From the NCBI GenBank assembly GCA_029012525.1, contig JAQXMG010000003.1:1-7645 (forward strand): a stretch of 7,645 nucleotides of DNA, written 5' to 3'. Shown in pieces: positions 1 through 7,100 of the stretch. The first letter of the stretch is position 1. Each line of letters starts with the position of its first letter. The position numbers and the translations under genes are program-made. The notes beneath the pieces were generated by a model. That model had not been told where the DNA came from. It saw nothing but the letters and a program-made list of their open reading frames with translations, and did no database searches. The stretch is from a bacterium. Its GTDB lineage: Bacteria; Bacillota_I; Bacilli_A; RF39; UBA660.

Positions 1-758
1 TTATCAAGTTTTCTATAAATACTATAAATGCTTTTAGCTCTACCTTTTATTTCATGTTTTATACCAATACCATTTAAAAGTTCTGATACTTCATTCATCA
101 TATCTTTTACAGCTTTTTCTCGTTCTTTTGAATCAGTTTTAAGCTGTTCAATAATACTATTATAAGCATCAGGTTTTAAATATTTTAATGATAGGTCTTC
201 TAACTCACTTTTAATTTTATTCATACCTAAACGATGGGCAATTGGTGCAAGGATTTCCAAGGTTTCATGGGCTTTTTCTTTTTGTTTTGGTATAGGTAAA
301 GCATCTAAAGTTCTCATATTGTGAAGTCTGTCTGCAAGTTTAATTATAATTACACGAACATCTTCACTCATTCCAACAATTATCTTTTTATAATATGATG
401 TTAAATATTCATTTTCAGTTGAAATATTTAAACTATTTATTTTAGTTACACCGTCAACTAATTTTAAAACAGTAGGACCGAACTTTTCTTCTATTTCAAC
501 TTTAGTAGTATTTGTATCTTCTAAAACATCATGTAAAAGCCCTGCAATTATTGTTTCGGCATCTGCTTTTATCTCTGTAAGTATTATTGCAACATTTAAT
601 GGATGTATGATATATTCTTCATTTGTTTTTCTAAGTTGTCCCCTATGACGTTCTTCTGCAAATAAATAAGCAGATTTTATATCATTTATTTCTTCTTCTT
701 TTAGATATGATAATTTTTTTATTAGTTCTTTATATAAAGATTCTTTTTTTATTTTCAT
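1..758 (-). CDS. relA: Bifunctional (p)ppGpp synthetase/hydrolase Rel, N-terminal part (runs off left edge)
   Basis: This is the first 252 residues of a long RelA/SpoT-type enzyme that makes and degrades (p)ppGpp, the cytosolic stringent-response alarmone. Full-length members are usually a little over 700 aa, so about a third is visible. The HD hydrolase domain fills residues ~25-180: YIIHP with His52, GLLHDVLEDT with His76-Asp77 and Glu80-Asp81, DGVTKI at ~102-107 and KLADRLHNMRTL with Asp143. The metal-binding set is therefore intact and hydrolase activity is expected. GRAKSIYSIYRKL at 239-251 is the beginning of the synthetase domain, whose catalytic part lies outside the window, as do the TGS and ACT domains. 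The start ATG at 758 follows AGGTGG (762-767), which overlaps the stop codon of the upstream transporter gene. It is therefore probably translated from the comN-transporter-rel transcript. In Bacillus, rel and comN also lie in one neighbourhood, though with other genes between them. Whether the synthetase half is intact cannot be seen. Confidence 0.95.
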   Translation of the reverse strand, partial: MKIKKESLYKELIKKLSYLKEEEINDIKSAYLFAEERHRGQLRKTNEEYIIHPLNVAIILTEIKADAETIIAGLLHDVLEDTNTTKVEIEEKFGPTVLKLVDGVTKINSLNISTENEYLTSYYKKIIVGMSEDVRVIIIKLADRLHNMRTLDALPIPKQKEKAHETLEILAPIAHRLGMNKIKSELEDLSLKYLKPDAYNSIIEQLKTDSKEREKAVKDMMNEVSELLNGIGIKHEIKGRAKSIYSIYRKLD

Positions 759-765
759 AATCCAC

Positions 766-1503
766 CTACACTAAAAACATTAAAATAACAACAATAAGTC
801 CTGCAATTATACCTAAATAATTGTATTTATTATTTTTTTCGTGAACTATTTCATCTAATATTTCAAATAATGAAATGTATAATATCATACCTAAAGTAAC
901 ACTAATTAAAATGCCTAAGACAAAATCAGTTAAAGCAAACAATCTTACAAATATAGCACCAACAAAAGTCGATAAAACAAGTGCAGTCAAAAGAAATAAA
1001 TTTCTACCCTTTATTTTTCCTTTTAAAGATAACATTATTGTAAGTGCAAATGGTATATTATGTAAAATTATTGCTAAAAACATCAAAAAGCCTGTTTTAA
1101 CACTATTTAATGTAACTGTATAAAGTGATGCCCCCTCAACAAAATTATGAATTACTATAGCAAGAGATGTCATAATACTTATATGCATAAGATTATCTTT
1201 ATCTATTTTTGATTCAGAATCATGATGATCTGGAACTAATTTATCAATAAATAGCGTTAATAAAAAACCAATTAAAGTAAACACAAAAATAATCAAATAT
1301 GAATACTTAACATTAGAAAAACATTCAATTATTTCATCTAAAAGACCAAATACTCCCATGCCAATCATTACTGAAAAAGTAAGACCAAGTAAAAAAACCA
1401 AGAAATTTTTTTTATTTTTTAAATATTTACTTAAAAATAATACAAATAAAAAAAATATTCCTACTAAAAACGTAAATAAAAGTCCATACATACTATTTGT
1501 CAT
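766..1503 (-). CDS. ZIP-family divalent metal transporter (probable zinc uptake)
   Basis: A 245-aa polytopic membrane protein of the ZIP family (the ZupT/GufA-like size class), which moves Zn2+ or related metals into the cytosol. About eight hydrophobic segments can be drawn. The family signatures are HNFVEG at 119-124 (helix 4) and HNIPFA at 148-153 (helix 5), with a charged His-containing loop (PDHHDSE, 91-97) before helix 4 and a YISLFEILDE segment at ~209-218. In the helix 5 motif the usual Glu of HNIPEG is Phe, which may alter the metal site. I place the start at ATG 1503. A GTG at 1512 would add three residues, but it lies inside the ribosome binding site AGAGGTG, which is correctly spaced for the ATG. 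The gene overlaps the end of comN by 11 nt and ends 7 nt before rel, so it is the middle gene of a coupled operon. The metal specificity is inferred from the family only. Confidence 0.88.
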   Translation of the reverse strand: MTNSMYGLLFTFLVGIFFLFVLFLSKYLKNKKNFLVFLLGLTFSVMIGMGVFGLLDEIIECFSNVKYSYLIIFVFTLIGFLLTLFIDKLVPDHHDSESKIDKDNLMHISIMTSLAIVIHNFVEGASLYTVTLNSVKTGFLMFLAIILHNIPFALTIMLSLKGKIKGRNLFLLTALVLSTFVGAIFVRLFALTDFVLGILISVTLGMILYISLFEILDEIVHEKNNKYNYLGIIAGLIVVILMFLV

Positions 1504-1720
1504 AATCTTCACCTCTTAATATTTTTATTTTTGATACATTACATTTTAAAATATCATCAACAATCTTTGCAAGCGTTAAGTCATGTGTTTTAGGCCACAC
1601 CATCTTTGATAAATAATCCCAAATATCTCTAGGAGTAACAATATTACCATATTCTTGCGCCTTTATTTCTAAGGCTGGTAAAACTTTTTTGTATAATTCA
1701 TCCAAACTATTAAATTCCAT
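1493..1720 (-). CDS. comN: ComN-like post-transcriptional regulator
   Basis: A 75-aa soluble protein resembling the ComN/YrzD family. In Bacillus subtilis ComN acts post-transcriptionally on the comE late competence mRNA and associates with DivIVA. The recognisable part is the family core: a helix around LPALEIKAQEYG (14-25), then TPRDIWDYLSKMVW (29-42) with the two conserved Trp, then LAKIVDDILKC (50-60). It lacks the longer C-terminal tail of the Bacillus protein (about 98 aa). The start ATG at 1718-1720 has AAGGGG (1728-1733) 7 nt upstream. It is the first gene of the comN-transporter-rel unit, and its stop lies inside the next gene, a sign of translational coupling. The proximity of comN and rel in Bacillus supports the call. 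Its target here is unknown; no competence gene is visible. The assignment rests on motif recall, not on a search. Confidence 0.75.
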   Translation of the reverse strand: MEFNSLDELYKKVLPALEIKAQEYGNIVTPRDIWDYLSKMVWPKTHDLTLAKIVDDILKCNVSKIKILRGEDYDK

Positions 1721-1743
1721 AAAATATCCCCTTTTCTTCCTAT

Positions 1744-1749
1744 ATTATA
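1744..1749 (-). promoter_or_regulatory. Possible -10 box of the comN operon
   Basis: A TATAAT hexamer on the minus strand (1749 to 1744) would start transcription about 11 nt before the AAGGGG ribosome binding site of comN. At 17 nt upstream there is only a poor -35 (TTTATT), and the region is almost pure A/T, so chance matches are likely. Confidence 0.35.
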
Positions 1750-1779
1750 TATTAAAATTGAAATAAAATAAAGTATAAA

Positions 1780-1803
1780 TATAATAGTTAATTATAATAG
1801 TTA
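1780..1803. repeat. Two direct copies of TATAATAGTTA, 13-bp period
   Basis: TATAATAGTTA occurs at 1780-1790 and again at 1793-1803, separated by AT. The pair lies between the divergent comN and 132-aa gene promoters, about 25 bp upstream of the -35 box at 1828. It could be a regulator site or UP-element-like DNA, or chance in a very A/T-rich spacer. Confidence 0.5.
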
Positions 1804-1827
1804 TATAAAAAGAGAAAAAATATTTGA

Positions 1828-1855
1828 TTGACAAATAAAAAAATATGAGTATAAT
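1828..1855 (+). promoter_or_regulatory. Consensus sigma-A promoter of the 132-aa gene
   Basis: TTGACA at 1828-1833 and TATAAT at 1850-1855 are both perfect hexamers, with a 16-bp spacer. Transcription would start near 1862, giving a short leader of about 23 nt that contains the AAAGGAG ribosome binding site at 1871-1877. This predicts strong, largely constitutive transcription. Confidence 0.85.
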
Positions 1856-1884
1856 ATTACTAAAACTTAAAAAGGAGATTGTTT

Positions 1885-2283
1885 ATGAAAAAAGATATAA
1901 TGAAAAACATTGAAACACCATTAAAAAGATTTTATAGAGAAAATGGAAGTTTGTTAATTAAATCAAATTTAAAAAAAGAATGGATTGAGTTTATTAATAC
2001 ATCTGATTATAACACAACTGATGTAGAATATACTTATATCTGTCTTGAATTATTAAAAAGAGATAGTTTATCTTATAAAGACTTACATGATTATCTATAT
2101 CAAATTAAACCAAGTAATTCAAGATTAAATATTGATTTTTCTATTTTACAAGCAGCTCGTTTTAGTGTGTTTGGAAAAGAATTATTAGATGAAATGAAAA
2201 GTATTTTTGGTGATGTTATATCTAAAGAAGGACTTAATGCAGCTATAAAAGAATTAGAACCAAAAAATAAAAGAAGAAGATAG
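1885..2283 (+). CDS. Hypothetical protein, 132 aa, single-gene unit
   Basis: I do not recognise this protein. It is soluble, with no signal peptide or membrane segment, rich in Lys and Glu, and probably mostly helical. An N-terminal helix (ETPLKRFYRENGSLLIK) is followed by a Tyr-rich middle (EYTYICLELLKRDSLSYKDLHDYLYQIK, roughly residues 48-75), a segment with ILQAARFSVFGKELLDEMK, and a basic C-terminal end, KNKRRR. That basic tail would be compatible with nucleic acid or ribosome contact, but this is a guess. The start ATG at 1885 lies 7 nt after AAAGGAG. A TTG at 1879 is in frame but directly abuts the ribosome binding site, so it is unlikely. The gene has its own perfect promoter and an immediate terminator, so it is a monocistronic, probably well-expressed gene. 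It is not the RNA polymerase delta subunit: the acidic C-terminal tail of that protein is absent. Confidence 0.8.
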   Translation: MKKDIMKNIETPLKRFYRENGSLLIKSNLKKEWIEFINTSDYNTTDVEYTYICLELLKRDSLSYKDLHDYLYQIKPSNSRLNIDFSILQAARFSVFGKELLDEMKSIFGDVISKEGLNAAIKELEPKNKRRR

Positions 2284-2307
2284 AAACTAGTATTATGCTA
2301 GTTTTTT
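2284..2307 (+). terminator. Intrinsic terminator after the 132-aa gene
   Basis: Starting directly after the TAG stop, AAACTAGTA (2284-2292) pairs with TGCTAGTTT (2296-2304), including one T-G pair and a TTA loop. T2302-T2307 form a run of six T overlapping the stem base. It separates this gene from the Fic gene downstream. Confidence 0.85.
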
Positions 2308-2324
2308 CTATTTTTTGAAAGAAT

Positions 2325-2353
2325 TTGACAAAACAAAAGTTTTGTGATATTAT
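2325..2353 (+). promoter_or_regulatory. Sigma-A promoter with extended -10 for the Fic gene
   Basis: TTGACA at 2325-2330, a 17-bp spacer, and TATTAT at 2348-2353 preceded by TG at 2345-2346 (extended -10). Transcription would start near 2360, which places an in-frame ATG at 2354 upstream of the mRNA and decides the start of the Fic gene. Confidence 0.85.
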
Positions 2354-2377
2354 ATGCTACTAAAAGAAGGGGATATT

Positions 2378-3196
2378 ATGGAATTATTAGAAAGAATTGA
2401 TGAAATTAAGTTGAATGACAATAATAAATATTATTTAGATGAAATATTGGTTTCATATAAAGATTATTTAGAAAAAATAAGTCAATTTGAGCCAAAACTT
2501 TTAAAGAATTTTTTAGATACATTAAAAGAAATGGAATTAATTAATAATCAAGAAGCAGAAAAAGAAAGTACAATGTTAATGGTACTTTATAAAAACAGTC
2601 ATAGAAATGATTCGATAAAGAAAATTGTAAAGTTGTACTTAGAAAAAAGAGATATTACTAAAGAGGATTTAAAGCAACTACATAAGTTATTAATGTCTGG
2701 AACACAAAATGATTTGAAAACATATAATTTTAGAGATACTGATGATGAATTTGTTGGAGCTATTAATTCTGATGGTTCAAAGAGAATTGATTATATGCCT
2801 GTTCCATCTTCTGAAATCGAAAGTGATATAGACATAGTTTTAGATTTTCTAAATCATAAAAAAGTTGATAATCCATTTATTAATCCGTTTATAATTCATG
2901 CTCTTATTGCAGTTATGCAACCATTTTATGATGGTAATACAAGACTATCAAGATTAGTTCAATATGCAGAAATTTGGAAAAATACTAACACCTTATATGG
3001 CAAAGAGTTTGAATCTCCAATAATTTATTTATCAAAAAATTATCTTATTTCAAGAGGATTCTATAGAGATTTAATTACTAATTTAGCAGTTAATAAAAAT
3101 AATGAAGCCTGGAATAAATGGTTTACTTATAATTTAAATATGTTAAGTGAACAACTTTATTACTTAGATCATAATATTGAAAGAATAAAAAATTAA
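2378..3196 (+). CDS. Fic-family protein with degenerate active-site motif (catalytic His replaced by Gln)
   Basis: A 272-aa Fic (Fido) domain protein. Fic enzymes normally transfer AMP or another phosphate-containing group to a hydroxyl side chain of a target protein, using the His of HPFx(D/E)GNGRxxR. The family layout is clear: helical N-terminus (1-95), LHKLLMSGT (101-109), YNFRDTDDEFVGAI (116-129), a target-docking flap with RIDYMPVPSSEIESD (136-150), the core helix IIHALIAVM (172-180), the motif at 181-192, and a C-terminal YLSKNYLISRGFYRDLI stretch. The motif reads QPFYDGNTRLSR: the catalytic His is Gln181 (codon CAA, one base from His) and the second Gly of GNGR is Thr188. The Asp, Asn187 and both Arg are kept. 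I see no [S/T]xxxE[G/N] inhibitory helix motif. The frame is open and well kept, so it is not an obvious pseudogene; it may bind a nucleotide or a target without AMPylating, or do other chemistry. The start is ATG 2378, with GAAGGGG at 2366-2372; the ATG at 2354 precedes the predicted transcript. No partner antitoxin is visible in this unit. Confidence 0.87.
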   Translation: MELLERIDEIKLNDNNKYYLDEILVSYKDYLEKISQFEPKLLKNFLDTLKEMELINNQEAEKESTMLMVLYKNSHRNDSIKKIVKLYLEKRDITKEDLKQLHKLLMSGTQNDLKTYNFRDTDDEFVGAINSDGSKRIDYMPVPSSEIESDIDIVLDFLNHKKVDNPFINPFIIHALIAVMQPFYDGNTRLSRLVQYAEIWKNTNTLYGKEFESPIIYLSKNYLISRGFYRDLITNLAVNKNNEAWNKWFTYNLNMLSEQLYYLDHNIERIKN

Positions 3197-3227
3197 AAGA
3201 ATTATTTTCCTGAATAATTCTTTTTTT
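3187..3227. terminator. Bidirectional terminator between the Fic gene and the membrane protein gene
   Basis: AAAAGAATTATT (3195-3206) pairs with AATAATTCTTTT (3213-3224), giving a 12-bp stem with a 6-nt loop. On the plus strand T3221-T3227 is the U-tract for the Fic gene. On the minus strand the stem is followed by AA and six T (3192-3187), serving the convergent membrane protein gene. The stem begins inside the Fic stop codon and its T run reaches the other gene's stop. Confidence 0.85.
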
Positions 3228-3993
3228 ACATGGTCTCAATATCTTCTTTATTATTATAAATTATGTTATCAATTGCTTCTTGAATTTTTGGATTATTATA
3301 ATCATATGGTTCATCAGAACAAGTACTTAAATTACTTGATTCATTTGATAAAATTGGTGTTTCTATTGTTTTTTCTTCTACTTGGTTCATAGTAAAATTA
3401 ACACTAATATTATTGATTTGATCATTAAATTCTTCTTCTATTGGTATATTTTTGGTTATAGTATCATTATTTTGTTCTTTTGTTAAAGAAGCTTGATTAA
3501 CACTAGTAGAATCATCATCCCATTTAACAATTGAAATAGCTTCATCTTCCTCTTCTATTTCTTTTTTTGTTTTTTGATTCAAGTAAACTTCATTAATATA
3601 ATTTTCTTCACCTTTACTTAATTTATTCAATTTAACTATCGCACAAATGAAAAGTGAAATAATAATTAATGCATAAAAAACTAAATAATATGGTCTTAAA
3701 AAATCAGGAATAATTACATAAATAACAGTATTACCGTTATTTGAAAACTCATATCTTGTTCCTAATAATGAAAAGAAAACTAATACAAATCCCATCAATC
3801 TACCTATAGTTAATTTACCAAGAAGATAAATATTAAAAAAAGGAAGCCAAGCAAGAATAGTTGCTTTTCCATAAATTTTCTTATTTAATTTTGTCAAAAC
3901 AACTCCTAAAATGATATAAACAATAAAAACAAAACTTAATACCAAAATAACAAATCCTTTAAGTAAAAGAAAAACATTCTCCAATCCTTCCAT
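3226..3993 (-). CDS. Hypothetical membrane protein with long acidic low-complexity C-terminal tail
   Basis: A 255-aa protein of unknown function. The N-terminal half is membrane-embedded: hydrophobic segments at about 13-35, 45-59, 65-78 and 102-121. The stretch LAWLPFFNIYLLGKL (48-61) resembles a short motif common in small Gram-positive membrane proteins of unknown function. Residues ~125-255 form a hydrophilic tail rich in Asp, Glu, Asn, Ser and Thr with clusters such as EIEEEDE (145-151) and WDDD (158-161). It is probably disordered, and probably cytosolic given the Lys-rich edge after the last helix. There is no cleavable lipobox or LPxTG. The start ATG at 3993 has AGGAG at 4004-4008, a slightly long 10-nt spacing; an ATG nearer to it is followed at once by TAA and cannot be the start. 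It has its own promoter and converges on the Fic gene with a shared terminator. It could be a scaffold or a regulator of envelope proteins, but nothing in the sequence settles this. Confidence 0.8.
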   Translation of the reverse strand: MEGLENVFLLLKGFVILVLSFVFIVYIILGVVLTKLNKKIYGKATILAWLPFFNIYLLGKLTIGRLMGFVLVFFSLLGTRYEFSNNGNTVIYVIIPDFLRPYYLVFYALIIISLFICAIVKLNKLSKGEENYINEVYLNQKTKKEIEEEDEAISIVKWDDDSTSVNQASLTKEQNNDTITKNIPIEEEFNDQINNISVNFTMNQVEEKTIETPILSNESSNLSTCSDEPYDYNNPKIQEAIDNIIYNNKEDIETM

Positions 3994-4021
3994 AATTACA
4001 TGTCTCCTATCATATACTATA

Positions 4022-4050
4022 ATTTTACCATATAAACTTTATTTTTTAAA
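4022..4050 (-). promoter_or_regulatory. Promoter of the membrane protein gene (extended -10)
   Basis: On the minus strand, TTTAAA (4050-4045), a 17-bp spacer and TAAAAT (4027-4022), preceded by TGG. The extended -10 offsets the weak -35. The predicted start is near 4015, just upstream of the AGGAG ribosome binding site at 4004-4008. Confidence 0.6.
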
Positions 4051-4057
4051 GTTTTTT
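4034..4057 (+). repeat. 8-bp dyad overlapping the promoter, with a T run on the plus strand
   Basis: AAACTTTA (4034-4041) and TAAAGTTT (4047-4054) are inverted around five T, and the plus strand then continues TTT. It covers the -35 box and upstream spacer of the minus-strand promoter, so it could be an operator. Read on the plus strand it looks like a weak terminator, but no plus-strand gene ends here. Confidence 0.5.
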
Positions 4058-4079
4058 CTCATCTACTTATTTAATTTAC

Positions 4080-4103
4080 AAAAAAAAGAAGATTATCTTC
4101 TTT
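4080..4103 (-). terminator. Intrinsic terminator of ileS, with the stop codon in its loop
   Basis: On the minus strand AAAGAAGA (4103-4096) pairs with TCTTCTTT (4092-4085), and the three loop bases are the TAA stop codon of ileS (4095-4093). Eight T (4087-4080) follow, three of them in the stem. The last two Arg codons form part of the stem. Confidence 0.75.
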
Positions 4104-7100
4104 CTACATCTAAATAAACTTTAATATCATTTAGATTATACTCATTAGTTAAATCTTCTTTTTTGATTAATTCAATAGCTAAAGTTTCTGCTTTTATATA
4201 ATTAGAAAATTCATTTAATACTTCATCAAAATATTCGTTACCATTATAATAAATATTAATTCTATTTTCTATATCAAATCCTTTTTCTTTACGCATATTT
4301 TGAACTTTTGAAACAAGTTCTCTTGCTACTCCTTCTTTTATTAGTGAATCAGTTAATGTTGTATCTAGTATAACAAAATTATTATTTTCCATTGCAACAT
4401 CAAAGCCTTCTTTGGAATCAATTTTTACATCAATTAAATCACTTGTTATTTCTAAATCGTTAAATTTAATATTTTCATGATTTAGTGCTTTTTCTTTATC
4501 TTCACTTGACAAATTACTTAAAAATTCTTGGAATGATTTCATATCCTTGCCAATTACGCTACCTGCATTTTTATAATTTGGTCTAATTGTAAAGTTCATA
4601 AATTGATTTAAATCATCTGCAAAAACAAGCTCTTTAACGTTTAATTCTTCTTTTATCAGTTCTTCTAAACCATTTAAAGTATCTTTATTCTTACCATCAA
4701 GAATAACTTTACTAATTGGTTGTCTTACTTTAATTTTAACTTCTTCCCTTGCATTTCTTCCAAGTGAAATTAAGTTTCTTACTAAATCCATTCTGTTTTC
4801 AATTTCAGAGTTTATATATTTTTTATCATATTTTGGGAAACTACTTAAATGAACTGATTCTTCACCAGTTAAATTTTGATAAATTTCTTCACTAATAAAT
4901 GGTGAAATTGGCGCTAAAAGCTTTGATACTCCAACTAAAATCTCATAAGTTGTCTGATAAACTGCTTTTTTGCTATTATCTAGTTTACTACCCCAAAATC
5001 TATCTCTATTTCTTCTAATATACCAGTTTGATAAATCATCTGATACAAAATTTGTAAGATATCTAACCACTTTATTTAAGTCATACTCTTCAAAACTTTC
5101 TGTAACATTTTTTACTAATTTATTATATTTTGATAACATCCATTTATCAATTTCTTCTAATTTTTCATAAGAAACATCAAAACATGATTTATCAATTTTA
5201 TCAATATTAGCGTAAGTTGCAAAGAAAGTATATGAATTTTTTAGAGGATTAAAGAATTTAGAATATACTTCTTTTAAACCATTCATATCAAATTTTAATG
5301 GTGTCCAAACTGGTGATACATATGGTAGATAAAATCTTACTGTGTCTGCTCCGTATTCTTTAATTGTTGTAAATGGTTCAACAATATTTCCTTTTGATTT
5401 ACTCATTTTTTTACCTTCTTTATCTAAAAGAAGATCGTTTACTAAAACATTCTTATAAGGAGCACATCCTTTTACAAACGTTGAAATAACAAGAAGTGTA
5501 TAAAACCAACCACGAGTTTGATCTATTCCTTCACAGATAAAATCTGCTGGAAATTGAACATCAAACAATTCTTTATTTTCAAATGGATAATGGTATTGAG
5601 CAAAAGGCATAGATCCACTATCAAACCAGCAATCTAGTACATCAGGAATTCTGCTCATTTCTCCACCACATTTATTACATTTAATATGTATTTCATCAAT
5701 ATATGGCTTATGAAGATCAAAATCATCACTGATTTTGGTTGTTGCAAGATTTTTTAACTCTTCAATTGATCCTAACATAAAAGTATTGCCACAACTACAC
5801 TTGTAATATGGAATAGGGCTACCCCAATATCTAGTTCTTGAAATATTCCAGTCTTTAGCATTAGAAAGCCAATTTGCAAACCTTTTTTCTCCAACATAAG
5901 CTGGATACCAATTAACTTTAGAATTTGCTTCAACTAATTTATCTTTGAATTCACTAACTTTTATGTAAAAACTTGGCATAGAGTAATATAAAAGTGGTGT
6001 TCCGCATCTCCAACAATGTGGATAATCGTGACTCATTTTTTGTTTTTTAAATAATTTGTTATTTTCTTTTAAATACTTAATTACTTCAAGATCTGCATCA
6101 AATACGTTCATACCCTTCCATAAGCCATCAACATAACAACCATCTTCTCCAACTGGATTTAAAATTGGTAAACCATATTTTTTACATACACTTGCATCAT
6201 CTTCACCAAAAGCTGGAGCAATATGAACTATTCCTGTTCCATCTTCCATTGTTACATAAGAATCCATTGTTACATAAAAAGCATCTTTTTCTACTTTTAA
6301 TGATGGAATTAATTGCTCATATTTTTTATATTCAAGTGAGCTTCCTTTAAATTCCTCTAGTATTGTATAATCATCACCCATAACATCCTTTAACAAAGCT
6401 TTAGCTAAAATAAATTTATAACCTTTGCTTTCTACTTTAACATAAGTAGCATCAGGATTAACACATAAAGCAACATTAGCAATTAAAGTCCATGGTGTTG
6501 TTGTCCAAACTAAAAAATAACAATCTTCATCTACCAATTTAAATGGTACATAAACAGTATTTACAGTTACTTCCTTATAACCTTGAGCCACTTCATGAGA
6601 TGCAAGACCAGTTCCACAATGATAACAATATGGTACTACTCTTGTTCCTTCATAAAATAATCCTTCCTCATAAAACTTCTTTAAAATCCACCATTCAGTT
6701 TCAATATAATCATTTTTATAAGTAAGATATGGATTATCAACATCAATAAATTGACCCATTTTATTAGTTAATTTAGTAAATGCATCTTCATTTTCTCTAA
6801 CGCTTTTTCTACATTCATTGTTGAATTTTTCAACTCCTAATTTTTCAATATCTTTTTTTGATGAAATATTAAGTTTTTTTTCAACATGATTTTCAATTGG
6901 AAGTCCATGAGTATCCCAACCTACTTTTCTAAGTACTTTATAACCTTGCATAGTTCTGTATTTACATAAAGCATCTTTTAAATTTTTAGCAACCATATGA
7001 TGTAATCCTGGAAATCCATTTGCAAAAGCAGGTCCATCATAAAATACAAAATAATCATTACCTTTATCTATTGATTTTTGCAAAATATTAATATCTTTCC

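Noticed and set aside
875..1123. Plus-strand open frame opposite the ZIP gene
   Set aside because: It is the antisense shadow of a well-supported gene, without promoter, ribosome binding site or recognisable protein.
1504..1512. GTG start for the ZIP transporter, three codons longer
   Set aside because: The GTG is part of the ribosome binding site AGAGGTG, which is well placed for the ATG at 1503.
1879..1884. TTG start for the 132-aa protein
   Set aside because: It begins one base after AAAGGAG, too close for initiation; ATG at 1885 has ideal 7-nt spacing.
1885..2283. RNA polymerase delta subunit (rpoE)
   Set aside because: The length and a charged helical start fit loosely, but there is no winged-helix HARE-type core that I recognise and no acidic tail; the C-terminus is basic.
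2354..2377. Upstream ATG giving the Fic protein eight more residues
   Set aside because: It directly follows the -10 box and would lie before the transcript start; the added codons contain the GAAGGGG ribosome binding site of the ATG at 2378.
1885..3196. Toxin-antitoxin pair formed by the 132-aa protein and the Fic protein
   Set aside because: Each gene has its own promoter and a terminator lies between them; the 132-aa protein shows no Fic-inhibitor motif, and the Fic active site is degenerate.
4970..6725. Plus-strand open frames of 60-66 codons opposite ileS (4970-5170, 6165-6350, 6543-6725)
   Set aside because: All are antisense to conserved IleRS sequence; their Leu/His/Phe-rich composition is what the opposite strand of A/T-rich coding DNA gives.
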